Assembly: GCA_036501535.1 (NCBI GenBank)
Contig: DASYAE010000129.1
Location: forward strand, 1 to 51,623
DNA: 51,623 nt
DNA from: DASYAE01 sp036501535
GTDB lineage: Bacteria; Actinomycetota; Actinomycetes; Streptomycetales; Catenulisporaceae
Direction of reading: 5' to 3'
This document shows positions 7,909 to 16,764 of this stretch, in pieces (position 1 is the stretch's first letter; the number at the start of each line of letters is the position of its first letter). The translations under genes were made by a program, and so were the position numbers. The notes below the pieces were generated by a model. That model searched no databases, was not told the origin of the DNA, and saw only the letters and a program-made list of their open reading frames with translations.

Positions 7909-8801
7909 GTGATGCGTACCCCTTCCGTGGGTATCCAGGATAACACGGCACGCCGACTTTCCCAAGGGTGTTTGCGCAGGTCAGGCGAAGGAGGGGCACT
8001 TGACAAGGAAGCGGCCGCCGTGCTCCCCCCGTTCCGGGGCCCTCGCGCACACCCTGCGCCGACCCCTCCCGCACCCCGGAACCCGCGGCGCGCGGCCTCG
8101 AATCCCTCTGGGCAGAACCGGTTTCCCGTCGCACAATCACGAGAAGGACTCGAACGGTCCAAGAGACCGTCATGCGATGGCGCTTCGCACACGCCGGTTG
8201 GGGTGAGCGGTCGGTGGACGCTGTTGAACGGCCGGATGACGCCGGTTGGAACGGACAGAATGCCGAGAGCGGCGGCGTGGTGGTCGGGCGGTGGCCCGAC
8301 GGAACCGCGATCACCGATTCCGACTGTCGCGCGCCGGATGATGCGCGCGCCCTGAGTACGGACGCGCGTCGCTATCGGCGATCGCTGCGATGGTCCCGGC
8401 GCCGGACGAAATGTGCCGCTGTGGCGCATCGCATCGGCTCGCCCCAAGTCCTGATCGCGGGCCTCCTGCTCGCCGCGATCGCGGCCTCGGCGCTCGCCCT
8501 GCTGCTGCCCGCCGCTCGATGAACTACCGCGCGCCCTGAGGCGGACGCGGACCTGACGCCCCCTCGGACAGCCCGCCGGCCGGCCTTGCGCCGACACCGG
8601 GGGATACGCGTCGGGGGCCAGGCCGGAGCGGCGTCCGGCCCGGTCGGCCCGCCCCATCGCCCGAACGGCGGCTGCGCCTGCCATCTGAAAGCGCGTAAGA
8701 GGCATCCCCCCGTCGGCTCTCCGGCGGCGGTCAGTACGCTGTGGCTCGGTGATTATTCCGCGCCACACCGTCAAGCCGCGTGCCAAGGAGCCAGACCGAC
8801 C
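7909..8801. other. Long divergent intergenic region, carD to lpqE-like gene
   Basis: This 893-bp stretch holds the divergent promoters of carD and the lipoprotein gene. The only possible gene I see is a short frame at 8172-8522 with a C-terminal membrane segment, listed separately with low confidence. I see no RNA gene or strong terminator. Confidence 0.5.
8172..8522 (+). CDS. Possible small membrane protein, uncertain
   Basis: A 116-aa open frame. The last 25 residues form a convincing transmembrane helix (VLIAGLLLAAIAASALALLLP) preceded by a strongly basic segment (RRYRRSLRWSRRRTK), the positive-inside pattern of a single-pass, tail-anchored protein. The N-terminal 60 residues are hydrophilic and of no recognised family. 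There is no good ribosome-binding site before ATG 8172, so the real start could be further in. G/C dominates third codon positions in the second half, which supports coding but is weak evidence at this GC content. Confidence 0.35.
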   Translation: MRWRFAHAGWGERSVDAVERPDDAGWNGQNAESGGVVVGRWPDGTAITDSDCRAPDDARALSTDARRYRRSLRWSRRRTKCAAVAHRIGSPQVLIAGLLLAAIAASALALLLPAAR

Positions 8802-9536
8802 GTGAGCAGCCTCCACTCGCCGAGCCCGACCCGCCGGTCGGCCCCCTCTCGCCGGGGCCGCGCACTGGCCGCCATCGCACTCGCCGCCGTCGTGCCGCTC
8901 GCCGCGGGCTGCGGCGCCGGGTTCACCTCCGAGACGCAGGCGATCAAGCCCGACTCGGGCAACGGGTCGGTCGGCCCGTTCAAGATCAACAATGTGTGGG
9001 TGGTGCAGGACGCGAAGACCGGCAACGCCGAGATCATCGGCGCGGTCGCGAACACCGGCAGCACGGCCGGCACGATGACAGGCGTGGAGGTCTCCGGCCA
9101 CACCGCCGCCATCGCCTCGCCGATGTCCACCCCGCAGATGCCGTTCCCGAAGAGCGAGAGCAGCCAGCTCGTCGTCGGCGCGAAGCACGTGGGGATCGGC
9201 CCGGCGTTCTCGGTCAACTTCGGCCAGCCGGGCTTCCCCGAGCTCGAGATCCCCGGGGCGCACCTGCAGCTCGGCTCGCTCACCACGGTGGCCTTCACCT
9301 TCGCCGGCGCCGGCAGCGCGCACATCGTCGCGCAGGTCGTGACCGACACCGGGCTGTGGGCCTCGTACAACCCGAACGGCCCGAACATCGCGAAGCCGTC
9401 GGTCTCGGCCTCGGCCTCGACCAGCGCGTCCGTGTCGTCGTCCCCGGTCATTCCGGCGTCCGAAGCCGCCCAGGGGGCGGTCTCGCCCACGGCGACGGCT
9501 TCCGCTTCGGCGAGCCCGAGCCCGTCGGCTTCCTGA
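8802..9536 (+). CDS. LpqE-like exported lipoprotein (DUF461 type)
   Basis: Lipoprotein of 244 aa. The N-terminus is basic and hydrophobic and ends in the lipobox LAAGC, so lipidation falls on a Cys near residue 32. The mature domain contains GPFKINNVWVVQDAKTGNAE, AVANTGSTAGTMTGVEVSGH and PMSTPQMPFPKSESSQLVVG, a beta-sandwich resembling the PCu(A)C/DUF461 fold. The C-terminal 45 residues are a Ser/Ala/Thr linker. Position next to carD matches mycobacterial lpqE beside carD, so orthology is likely; the function of LpqE is unknown to me. GTG at 8802 follows AAGGAG at 12 nt; the frame upstream is open but not lipoprotein-like. Confidence 0.8.
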   Translation: MSSLHSPSPTRRSAPSRRGRALAAIALAAVVPLAAGCGAGFTSETQAIKPDSGNGSVGPFKINNVWVVQDAKTGNAEIIGAVANTGSTAGTMTGVEVSGHTAAIASPMSTPQMPFPKSESSQLVVGAKHVGIGPAFSVNFGQPGFPELEIPGAHLQLGSLTTVAFTFAGAGSAHIVAQVVTDTGLWASYNPNGPNIAKPSVSASASTSASVSSSPVIPASEAAQGAVSPTATASASASPSPSAS

Positions 9537-9636
9537 CGCGCCGTCAGCTCCCCGGCTCCGATACTCGGAGCGCGAATCGCACGATCGGGTTGATTACCTA
9601 CCGCCATCCGGCTTAGTCACCGCGTCGTAGGCCACG

Positions 9637-9660
9637 CGGCCGCCGGGTGGCGGGCGGCCG
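9637..9660. terminator. Hairpin between lpqE-like and response-regulator genes
   Basis: CGGCCGCC (9637-9644) and GGCGGCCG (9653-9660) form an 8-bp GC stem with an 8-nt loop, next to the stop of the minus-strand response regulator (9662). It is placed to end both convergent genes. There is no T-tract. Confidence 0.45.
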
Positions 9661-9661
9661 G

Positions 9662-10342
9662 TCACGGCTCGAACTTGTAGCCCAGCCCGCGCACCGTCAC
9701 CAGGTACCGCGGCACTGCCGGGTCCGGCTCGATCTTCGCGCGCAGCCGCTTGACGTGTACGTCGAGGGTCTTGGTGTCGCCGACGTAGTCCGCGCCCCAG
9801 ACCCGGTCTATGAGCTGCATCCGGGTCAGCACCCGCCCGGCGTTGCGCAGCAGCATCTCCAGCAGCTCGAACTCCTTGAGCGGCAGCTGGACCCCGCGGC
9901 CCGAGACGCTCACCGTGTGCCGCTCGACGTCCATCCGGACCGGACCGGCCTCGAGCGCTGCGTCGTCCGGCTCTTCCGCCTGCCCGTGGCGGCGCAGCAC
10001 CGCGCGTATCCGGGCCACCAGCTCGCGCGAGGAGAACGGTTTCGTCACGTAGTCGTCCGCGCCGAGCTCCAGCCCGACCACCTTGTCGATCTCGCCGTCC
10101 TTCGCGGTGAGCATGATCACCGGGACCGCGGAACGGTTGCGCAGCTGCCGGCAGACCTCGGTGCCGGGCAGGCCGGGCAGCATCAGGTCGAGCAGCACCA
10201 GGTCGGCGCCGTGCCGGTCGAACTCCTCCAGCGCCTCGGGCCCGGTCGGCGCCACCGCGACCTCGAACCCCTCGTTGCGCAGCATGTAGGACAGCGGGTC
10301 GCTGAACGAATCCTCGTCCTCGACCACAAGCACCCTGGTCAC
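9662..10342 (-). CDS. PhoP/RegX3-type response regulator
   Basis: OmpR-family response regulator of 226 aa. The receiver domain (1-115) has phosphoacceptor D52 (in DLVLLDLMLPG), T79 and K101 (in DDYVTKPF). The winged-helix domain (about 130-226) has LPLKEFELLEMLLRNAGRVLTRMQL, RVWGADYVGDTKTLDVHVKRLR and YLVTVRGLGYKFEP, close to mycobacterial RegX3 and streptomycete PhoP. Its GTG overlaps the kinase stop by 4 nt (GTGA), with GGGAG upstream, so it is coupled to the kinase. It would act at PHO-type boxes; phoU diverges nearby. Whether PhoP or RegX3 is the better name cannot be settled here. Confidence 0.93.
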   Translation of the reverse strand: MTRVLVVEDEDSFSDPLSYMLRNEGFEVAVAPTGPEALEEFDRHGADLVLLDLMLPGLPGTEVCRQLRNRSAVPVIMLTAKDGEIDKVVGLELGADDYVTKPFSSRELVARIRAVLRRHGQAEEPDDAALEAGPVRMDVERHTVSVSGRGVQLPLKEFELLEMLLRNAGRVLTRMQLIDRVWGADYVGDTKTLDVHVKRLRAKIEPDPAVPRYLVTVRGLGYKFEP

Positions 10343-11604
10343 GTCGTCCGGCTCCCTGTTCTCTGTAAGGTCGATGCGTTCTGTGCCGCCGCTGTGTTGT
10401 GCGACGGCCCGGTCCTGTGCGGTTCGATCGCGTCCTGCCCCGGCTGTGCGCCGGCGCCCTGATCGACGAGCACCGGCAGGCGCAGGGTGAAGGTGGACCC
10501 GGCGCCCTCCACGCTCCAGACCGCCACATCCCCGCCGTGTGTGGCGGCGATGTGCTTGACGATGGACAGGCCGAGGCCTGTCCCGCCGGTCACCCGCGAG
10601 CGCGCCGGGTCGACCCGGTAGAAGCGCTCGAAGATCCGTTTGAGGTCGCGCTCCGGGATGCCGACCCCCTGGTCGGTCACCGAGATCTCGACCAGGTCGC
10701 CGTCCCGGCGCACCGCGACGGCGACCTTGGTGCGGTCCGGCGAGTAGTTCACCGCGTTGCCGACCAGGTTGTTGACCGCGGTGACCAGCTGGTCGAAGTC
10801 GCCCAGCACGGTCAGGTCCGGCGGGCAGCTGGCGACCAGGTCGATCAGCCGCGCCCCGGCCACCTCCCGGGCCCGGGTCAGCGCCTGCTCCACCACCTCG
10901 CCGATCTCCACCCGCTCGGCCTTGGTGAACGGGTCGTCGCTCTCCAGCCGGGACAGGTCGATCAGGTCCTGGACCAGCGCGGCCAGCCGCTGCGCCTCGT
11001 TCTGCATCCGGCCGGCGAAGCGGCGCACCGCCTCCGGGTCGTCGCTGGCCGCGATCACCGCCTCGGACAGCAGCGCCAGCGCGCCGACCGGGGTCTTCAG
11101 CTCGTGGCTGACGTTCGCCACGAAGTCCCGCCGGATCGCGTCGATCCGGCGCGCCTCGGTGCGGTCCTCGACCAGGACCAGCACCAGGTGCGCGCCGAGC
11201 GGGGCGACCCGGACCGAGACCGCCAGCGTGTCGCCGCCCAGCGGGCCGCGCGGGATCTCCAGCTCGACCTGCCGGATCTCGCCGTCCCGGCGCACCTTGC
11301 GGGCCACCGAGACCAGCTCGTCGGAGACCATCCGCTGGCCCCGCACCAGGCCGAGCGCGTGGGCGGCCGGCGAGGCCTTGACCACCGCGTCGCTGGAATC
11401 GAGCAGCACGGCGGAGGAGCGCAGCACCTGGAGCACCGCGGCCGCTCCGGGCGGCACCACCGGCTCCGGGGCGACGGGCTCCACGCGCCGGCGCTCCCGT
11501 TCGCTCCAGCGGAAGGCGAGACCGGCCGCGACGCCGACTCCGAGCGCGACCAGCGCGGCGGCCGACACCGCGGCGATGTGGGTCGTGGCCGCGAGGTAGT
11601 ACAC
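10339..11604 (-). CDS. PhoR/SenX3-type sensor histidine kinase
   Basis: Phosphate-responsive sensor kinase, 421 aa. A hydrophobic segment spans residues 8-32 (AAVSAAALVALGVGVAAGLAF), then a PAS-like domain (about 52-148), then HisKA with H167 in RRDFVANVSHELKTPVGAL, and an HATPase_c domain with N-box NLVGNAVNYSP, G1 DQGVGIPE and G2 GGTGLGLSIVKHI. The 40-residue tail (GAGAQPGQDAI onward) is low-complexity. Only one membrane segment is evident, whereas SenX3 usually has two. The start is GTG at 11604. It forms an operon with the response regulator and diverges from phoU, the conserved actinobacterial layout. Confidence 0.93.
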   Translation of the reverse strand: MYYLAATTHIAAVSAAALVALGVGVAAGLAFRWSERERRRVEPVAPEPVVPPGAAAVLQVLRSSAVLLDSSDAVVKASPAAHALGLVRGQRMVSDELVSVARKVRRDGEIRQVELEIPRGPLGGDTLAVSVRVAPLGAHLVLVLVEDRTEARRIDAIRRDFVANVSHELKTPVGALALLSEAVIAASDDPEAVRRFAGRMQNEAQRLAALVQDLIDLSRLESDDPFTKAERVEIGEVVEQALTRAREVAGARLIDLVASCPPDLTVLGDFDQLVTAVNNLVGNAVNYSPDRTKVAVAVRRDGDLVEISVTDQGVGIPERDLKRIFERFYRVDPARSRVTGGTGLGLSIVKHIAATHGGDVAVWSVEGAGSTFTLRLPVLVDQGAGAQPGQDAIEPHRTGPSHNTAAAQNASTLQRTGSRTT

Positions 11605-11677
11605 ACGTCCAGAGTAAATCTTGACCGCCCATGCTCAGAGGGGGTGATGTCGCCGCGGACGCATGCGTCGCCAAGAT

Positions 11678-11703
11678 TTCATGTCAGGGTTCCATGTGAT
11701 TCA
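11678..11703. promoter_or_regulatory. Candidate PHO box between kinase and phoU genes
   Basis: TTCA (11678-11681), TTCC (11690-11693) and TTCA (11700-11703) recur at 12- and 10-bp intervals. Streptomyces PHO boxes are 11-bp direct repeats related to GTTCACC. The irregular spacing makes this tentative, but the location between the divergent phosphate genes is right. Confidence 0.3.
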
Positions 11704-11804
11704 CGCTCGCGGGTGGCCGGGGCGTGACGGGTAGCCTTACGGTGCATACTCGGCGGGCAATATGCCTGCAGTAACCCAACCCTGAGCGGCCGGGAGCGTA
11801 TGCC

Positions 11805-12443
11805 ATGCGCGATGTGTATCACGAAGAACTCAACTCCATCGGCAGCACTCTGGTCGAGATGACCGGCCTGGTGGGCAGGGCGATGACACGCGCGACCAAG
11901 GCGCTGTTGGAGGCCGATCTGCAGACCGCCGAATCGGTGATATCCGCCGACGACGCCGTGGACGCCCTCCAGCGCGAGCTCGACCTGCGCGCCCTCGACC
12001 TTCTGGCCCGCCAGCAGCCGGTGGCTGGCGACCTGCGCACGATCATCACGTCGCTGCGGATGAGCTCGGACCTGGAGCGGATGGGCGACCTCGCCCGGCA
12101 CGTGGCCAAGGTGGCCCGGCTGCGTTACCCGGAGGTCGCCATTCCGGAGGACCTGCGCCCGACGTTCAGTCAGATGGGGGAGATCGCCGGGGACCTGGCC
12201 GCGAAGACCGGCGCGATAATCCAGGGCCGCGACGTGGAATCCGCGCGCGAGCTGCCCGAGGATGACGACGCGATGGACGAGCTGCACAGGGCGCTGTTCA
12301 GCACGCTGCTGGACAAGAAGGCGGAGTTCTCCACCGAGATGGCCGTCGACGTGACGCTGCTGAGCCGGTACTACGAGCGCTTCGCGGACCACGCGGTCTC
12401 GGTCTCGAAGCGGCTGATCTTCCTGGTGACCGGCGAGGACTGA
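11805..12443 (+). CDS. phoU: Phosphate signalling protein PhoU
   Basis: PhoU, 212 aa, normal length, all-helical, with two repeats of the PhoU domain (about 12-95 and 115-200). Each carries the metal-binding E/DxxxD motif, seen in SSDLERMGDLARHVAK and SRYYERFADHAVSVSKR. PhoU links the Pst transporter to the sensor kinase and represses Pho signalling when phosphate is plentiful. ATG 11805 follows GGGAG. It diverges from the kinase/regulator operon, and a strong hairpin follows its stop. Confidence 0.96.
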   Translation: MRDVYHEELNSIGSTLVEMTGLVGRAMTRATKALLEADLQTAESVISADDAVDALQRELDLRALDLLARQQPVAGDLRTIITSLRMSSDLERMGDLARHVAKVARLRYPEVAIPEDLRPTFSQMGEIAGDLAAKTGAIIQGRDVESARELPEDDDAMDELHRALFSTLLDKKAEFSTEMAVDVTLLSRYYERFADHAVSVSKRLIFLVTGED

Positions 12444-12460
12444 CGCGCCGGGCGACACTG

Positions 12461-12497
12461 ATGCCGCATTCACCCGTCGGCCGGGTGAATGCGGCAT
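12461..12497. terminator. Strong 16-bp hairpin between phoU and gpmA
   Basis: The arms at 12461-12476 (ATGCCGCATTCACCCG) and 12482-12497 are perfect complements around a 5-nt loop. TCGTTTG follows on the plus strand. It lies between convergent genes, so it likely terminates both. Confidence 0.8.
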
Positions 12498-12528
12498 TCG
12501 TTTGACTGCTGACTGCTGATATGTCGGA

Positions 12529-13284
12529 TTACTTGCGGCCCTGGTTCTTGACCGCCTCGATCGACGCCGCGGCCGCGTCGGGGTCGAGGTATTCGCCGCC
12601 GACGGTCACCGGTCGCAGGTCCGCATCCAGCTCGTAGAGCAGCGGGATGCCGGTGGGGATGTTGAGCGCGGCGATCGCGTCGTCGCTGATCCCGTCGAGG
12701 TGCTTGACCAGGGCGCGTAGCGAGTTGCCGTGTGCGGCGATAAGCACGGTGCCGCCGCCGAGCAGATCCGGCACGATCGCGTCGTACCAGTAGGGCAGCA
12801 TGCGGCCGACGACATCCTTGAGGCACTCGGTGCGCGGGCGCAGCTCTGAGGGCAGTGCGCGGTAGCGGGCGTCGCCGAACTGCGAGTATTCGTCGTCCTC
12901 GGCCAGCGGCGGCGGGGGCGTGTCGTAGGAGCGGCGCCACAGCATGAACTGCTCCTCGCCGAACTCGGCGAGGGTCTGCGCCTTGTCCTTGCCCTGCAGC
13001 GCGCCGTAGTGCCGCTCGTTGAGCCGCCAGCTGCGGCGCACCGGGATCCACAGGCGGTCGGCGGCATCTAGGGCGAGCTCCGAGGTGCGGATAGCCCGGC
13101 GCAGGACCGATGTGTGCAGGACGTCGGGCAGCAGGCCGCGCTGGGCGAGGAGTTCGCCGCCGCGGATCGCCTCCTGCTCGCCCTCGGGGGTCAGGTCGAC
13201 GTCGACCCAGCCGGTGAAGAGGTTCTTGGCGTTCCAGGCGCTCTCGCCGTGGCGAAGCAGTACGAGTCGGTACGTGTCCGTCAT
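12529..13284 (-). CDS. gpmA: 2,3-bisphosphoglycerate-dependent phosphoglycerate mutase
   Basis: Glycolytic and gluconeogenic enzyme interconverting 3- and 2-phosphoglycerate. The 251-aa length is typical of dPGM. R11-H12 in LLRHGESAWN is the phosphohistidine motif. The NLFTGWVDVDLTPEGEQEA, RRSWRLNERHYGALQGKDKA and LIAAHGNSLRALVKHLDGIS motifs are complete, including the second catalytic His and the NERHYG that tells mutases from phosphatases. ATG at 13284. Its nearness to ybjN and mshA matches Streptomyces gene order, although here an MFS gene is inserted between them. Confidence 0.96.
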   Translation of the reverse strand: MTDTYRLVLLRHGESAWNAKNLFTGWVDVDLTPEGEQEAIRGGELLAQRGLLPDVLHTSVLRRAIRTSELALDAADRLWIPVRRSWRLNERHYGALQGKDKAQTLAEFGEEQFMLWRRSYDTPPPPLAEDDEYSQFGDARYRALPSELRPRTECLKDVVGRMLPYWYDAIVPDLLGGGTVLIAAHGNSLRALVKHLDGISDDAIAALNIPTGIPLLYELDADLRPVTVGGEYLDPDAAAASIEAVKNQGRK

Positions 13285-13437
13285 AGCCCCGAGCGTATCG
13301 GCTACGCCTATACGGCTATTCGAGTGCCCACGGCCACCTACCTCAGGGTCCCGGGCTTGCGGAAATAGGGAGAAAACCGGTGGCGCGCCGAAGATCGCAT
13401 CTGTAATATCCCATGCGGCTGATCGACTATTACAGCG

Positions 13438-14790
13438 GTGGGAGAGTCCGTGGGGTTACAACCGGGGGGAGCGCTGCGCCGGATGCGGGCGGCCGCGGGT
13501 TCGACGTACAGCGGGCTGCCGCAGGCCTTCTGGTGGCTCTGGCTCAGCACGCTGGTGAACCGGCTCGGCGCCCTGGTGGTTCCGCTGTTCGCGTTCTACC
13601 TCACCGGCCCGCTGCACCGCACGTCTGCCTTCGCCGGGATGATCGGCGCAGTGTTCGGCCTCGGCAGCGCGTCGGGTGCGCTGCTCGGCGGGGTGCTCGC
13701 CGACCGGGTCGGCCGCAAGGCCACGCTCACCGGCGCGCTGCTGGCCAACGCCGCCGCGATCACGGCGCTCGGCTTCGCCCGGTCGGCGCTCGCGCTGGCT
13801 CTGTGCTCGTTCGTGGTGGGCATCTCGAACGCCGCCTTCCGGCCCGCGCTGTCCGCGATGATCGCCGACCTGGTGCCGGCGGCGGACCGGGTCCGCGCCT
13901 ACGCGCTGAACTTCTGGGCGATCAACCTCGGGTTCGCCTTCGCGATGTCCGCGGTCGGCTTGGCCGACGTGTTCGGCTATCGGACCCTCTTCTACGGCGA
14001 CGCCGGTTCGACCGTGCTGTGCGCGATCATCGTGCTGGTCAAGGTCGCTGACACCACGCCGGAACCCCACATCGTGACCCTCAATGCCTCCGGCTCGGCG
14101 GCGAGCACGGATGCCGGGACCAGGATCGGGCAGCGCGACGGTCTACACACGGTGTTCCGCGACAGGGCCTTCGTCGCCCTTGTCGCCGCCGCCTGCGTCA
14201 CGATGTTCGTGTACTTGCAGTGCAACGCCGGCATGCCTATGGAGATGGCTCGCGATGGGCTCTCCGCAGCGCAGGTCGGCTGGGTCGGCGCGATCAACGG
14301 CGTGGTGATCGTCCTGCTCCAGATGCCGATGACGCGTTGGCTCGGCCGCTACCCCGCAGGGCGCATATTGGCCGGCTCCTCGATAGTCATCGGCGTCGGG
14401 TTCGCGGTGCTGCTGGTCGGCCACTCGGTGTGGATCTATGCGCTGTCCTGCTTCGTCTGGACCCTCGGGGAGATCGGCTACACGCCCACCATGCAGGCTG
14501 TGGTGGCCAAGCTCTCGCCGGCTCATCTGCGCGGTCGGTATCAGGGTCTCTACCAGCTGTCCTGGAACGGGGGGAGCATCGCGGCGCCGCTGGCCGGAGG
14601 GGCGATACTCACCACGCTCGGTGCTGCTCCGCTGTGGCTCGGCTGCCTCGGGCTGACCGTGATCGCTGCATCCGCGCAACTACGTGTCGGAGTTCGGATC
14701 GCGCACCGCCTGGTGACCCCGGTAACGGTGCAGCACATCGAGATCGCATCAGATCCCGAGCTCGAGGAGCCGGCGCTCAGCACCGCCTAA
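13438..14790 (+). CDS. MFS transporter
   Basis: Major facilitator superfamily permease of 450 aa with about twelve hydrophobic helices in two halves around a hydrophilic central loop (about residues 205-235). The MFS signature between helices 2 and 3 is GGVLADRVGRKATLTGA. The charged central loop and the overall layout fit DHA1-type drug:proton antiporters, but substrate cannot be inferred. The start is uncertain: GTG at 13438 or 13450, or ATG at 13483, which is preceded by GGGGGGAG. It is convergent with ybjN. Confidence 0.87.
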   Translation: MGESVGLQPGGALRRMRAAAGSTYSGLPQAFWWLWLSTLVNRLGALVVPLFAFYLTGPLHRTSAFAGMIGAVFGLGSASGALLGGVLADRVGRKATLTGALLANAAAITALGFARSALALALCSFVVGISNAAFRPALSAMIADLVPAADRVRAYALNFWAINLGFAFAMSAVGLADVFGYRTLFYGDAGSTVLCAIIVLVKVADTTPEPHIVTLNASGSAASTDAGTRIGQRDGLHTVFRDRAFVALVAAACVTMFVYLQCNAGMPMEMARDGLSAAQVGWVGAINGVVIVLLQMPMTRWLGRYPAGRILAGSSIVIGVGFAVLLVGHSVWIYALSCFVWTLGEIGYTPTMQAVVAKLSPAHLRGRYQGLYQLSWNGGSIAAPLAGGAILTTLGAAPLWLGCLGLTVIAASAQLRVGVRIAHRLVTPVTVQHIEIASDPELEEPALSTA

Positions 14791-14804
14791 GAGCACAGCC
14801 TGAG

Positions 14805-14821
14805 AGGGCGTCAGACGCCCT
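14805..14821. terminator. Palindrome between MFS and ybjN genes
   Basis: AGGGCGTCAGACGCCCT is a perfect 8-1-8 palindrome overlapping the ybjN stop. As RNA it gives a 6-bp stem with a 5-nt loop. A weak shared terminator is likely. Confidence 0.4.
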
Positions 14822-15395
14822 GCTGCTCCTCGTCCCCGTCCGGCGCGGGGCGCAGCCGCTCGAAGGCGGCCAGGTTCGCGGTGGACTCGCCCCGCTTGAG
14901 CCGCCAGGCCCACTCGCGTCGGATCGAGGAGGCGAAGCCGAGACCGAGCAACTGGTCGAAGCTGCCGTCGGAGGCCTCGAGCACCGCGCCGAGCAGCCGG
15001 TCGACCTGATCCTCCGTCACCGACTCCAAAGGCAGCCGGCCGACCAGGTAGACGTCGCCGAGCCGGTCGAGGGCGAAGGCGATGCCGGAAAGCCGCGCGT
15101 TGCGCTCCAGCAGCCAGCGGTAGACCGCGGCGTGGTTCTCGTCCGCCGCGCGCACCACGAAGGCGTTCACCGAGAGCGTGTGGTCGCCGATCAGCAGCGA
15201 GCAGGTGGTGCGCAGCTTGTGCGTGCCCGGCAGCGAGATTACGAAACGATCCTCGGCCGGCCGCTCGAACTCGGCCTCGGTCCCGGCCAGCGCCGCCTCG
15301 ATCGCGTGCGCCGCCCGCGCTGCGGCGGTGGAGTTATGCGCGGTGGAGTTATGCACGGTGGAGTTATGCACAGCGGGGTTCTGTACCTGGCTCAC
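14811..15395 (-). CDS. YbjN domain-containing protein
   Basis: A 194-aa protein with a YbjN domain (about residues 45-165), seen in ISLPGTHKLRTTCSLLIGDHTLSVNAFVVR, VYRWLLERNARLSGIAFALDRLGDVYLVGRLPLESV and the terminal LGLGFASSIRREWAWRLKRGES. The biochemical role is unknown; YbjN folds resemble type III secretion chaperones. The N-terminal 25 residues are low-complexity (repeats of HNST) and are encoded by a 15-bp tandem repeat. ATG at 15395 overlaps the mshA stop by 4 nt (ATGA), so it is translated with mshA, as in Streptomyces. Confidence 0.88.
   Translation of the reverse strand: MSQVQNPAVHNSTVHNSTAHNSTAAARAAHAIEAALAGTEAEFERPAEDRFVISLPGTHKLRTTCSLLIGDHTLSVNAFVVRAADENHAAVYRWLLERNARLSGIAFALDRLGDVYLVGRLPLESVTEDQVDRLLGAVLEASDGSFDQLLGLGFASSIRREWAWRLKRGESTANLAAFERLRPAPDGDEEQQGV
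15325..15384. repeat. 15-bp tandem repeat inside the ybjN 5' coding region
   Basis: Four units: two copies of GCGGTGGAGTTATGC (15325-15339, 15340-15354), one with a single change at the first base (15355-15369), and a diverged fourth unit (15370-15384). On the coding strand they give HNSTA/HNSTV repeats. The length keeps the reading frame. Confidence 0.85.
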
Positions 15396-16714
15396 ACGCT
15401 CGAGCTTACGCGTCCGCCCGGATTGCGCTGCTGGGGCGCCTGCGCCTGGCCGGCCCTCTGCGAACGCTGTATGGAGTGCGTGCAGAGTGCGTCGCTGTAC
15501 ACGCTCAGGATGTTCTCCGCGGTAGCGCCCCAGCCGAACTCGACCGCGTGCTGACGCGCCGCGACGCGCATCTGTTCCATCAGCCTCGGGTTGTCCAGCA
15601 GTCGCGCCGTCACGTCCGCGTAGTCGGTCGGGTCGTGCCCATCGATCAGCACGCCGGATTCACCGTCGTGTACCGCGGTAGCCAGGCCGCCGACCCGGGC
15701 TGCGACCACAGGCGTGCCGCAGGCCTGCGCCTCGACTGCGACCAGGCCGAAGGTCTCGTTGTACGAGGGCATGTAGAGCAGGTCGGCGGCGCGGTACCAG
15801 TCGGCCAGCCGTGACTGCGGCGCCGGCTTCACGAACCGGGTGCGGTCCGCGATGCCGAGGTGCCGGGCCAGCCTGGTCAGGTGGTGCGGCTCGGTCAGAC
15901 CAGTGCCGCTCGGGCCCCCGACCACGGCGATCATCAGGTCGCGGTACCGCTCGGGGTCGCGGGCGATCAGGTCGGCGGCCAGCCGGAGCAGCACGTCGGG
16001 CGCCTTGAGCGGCTGGATCCGGCCGACGAACAGCAGCAGCGGGGCGTGCGGCGGCAGGCCGAGCCGGGCCCGCGCGGCCGGCCGGTCGCCGGGGCGGAAG
16101 GTCTCCAGGTCCACGCCGGGGTGCGCGACCGAGACCCGGTCCGGGTCCGCGTCGTAGTAGCGCACCAGCTGCTCGGCCTCCTGGCCGGTGTTCGCGACCA
16201 GCCGGTCGGCGGCCTCGACCACCTGCTCCTCGCCGATCAGCCGGCCGGCCGGCTCCGGGGAGTCCGAGCCGGCCAGCGAGGCGTTCTTGACCTTCGCCAT
16301 GGTGTGCATGGAGTGCACCAGCGGCACCCCCCAGCGCGCCTTCGCCAGCCAGCCGACCTGGCCGGACAGCCAGTAGTGCGAATGGATGACGTCGTAGTAC
16401 CCGCGGTCCCGGCGTGCCTCCGCGCGTAGCACCCCCGAGGTGAAGGCGCACAGCTGGCCTGGCAGTTCTTCCTTCGCCAGGCCCTCATAAGGGCCGGCGG
16501 TCACGTGCCGCACCAGCACGCCCGGACTGAGCTCGACGCAGGGGCTCTGGTCCCCGCCGGTCGCCCGGGTGAATATCTCCACCTCGACGCCGCGTGCCGC
16601 CAGCTGCTTGGACACCTCGACGATGTAGACGTTCATGCCCCCGGCGTCCCCGGTGCCCGGCTGATGGAGCGGCGAGGTGTGAACCGAGATGGTCGCGATC
16701 CGCCGGGGAATCAA
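15392..16714 (-). CDS. mshA: D-inositol-3-phosphate glycosyltransferase (mycothiol biosynthesis)
   Basis: First committed enzyme of mycothiol synthesis, joining GlcNAc from UDP-GlcNAc to 1-L-myo-inositol 1-phosphate. GT4 retaining glycosyltransferase with GT-B fold, 440 aa. N-terminal motif TISVHTSPLHQPGTGDAGGMNVY is diagnostic of MshA, as are HSHYWLSGQVGWLAK and LVHSMHTMAKVKN. The C-terminal nucleotide-sugar site has LLLFVGRIQPLKAPDVL and the EX7E motif in PSYNETFGLVAVEAQ. The start is TTG at 16714, 7 nt after AGGAGG; no ATG or GTG fits better. A SigR-type promoter candidate lies upstream. It overlaps ybjN by 4 nt. Confidence 0.95.
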   Translation of the reverse strand: MIPRRIATISVHTSPLHQPGTGDAGGMNVYIVEVSKQLAARGVEVEIFTRATGGDQSPCVELSPGVLVRHVTAGPYEGLAKEELPGQLCAFTSGVLRAEARRDRGYYDVIHSHYWLSGQVGWLAKARWGVPLVHSMHTMAKVKNASLAGSDSPEPAGRLIGEEQVVEAADRLVANTGQEAEQLVRYYDADPDRVSVAHPGVDLETFRPGDRPAARARLGLPPHAPLLLFVGRIQPLKAPDVLLRLAADLIARDPERYRDLMIAVVGGPSGTGLTEPHHLTRLARHLGIADRTRFVKPAPQSRLADWYRAADLLYMPSYNETFGLVAVEAQACGTPVVAARVGGLATAVHDGESGVLIDGHDPTDYADVTARLLDNPRLMEQMRVAARQHAVEFGWGATAENILSVYSDALCTHSIQRSQRAGQAQAPQQRNPGGRVSSSV

Positions 16715-16764
16715 TCTCGGTCCTCCTGCTGTCGCGTCGAAGGCATCTTGCGCCGGAAGGGTGC

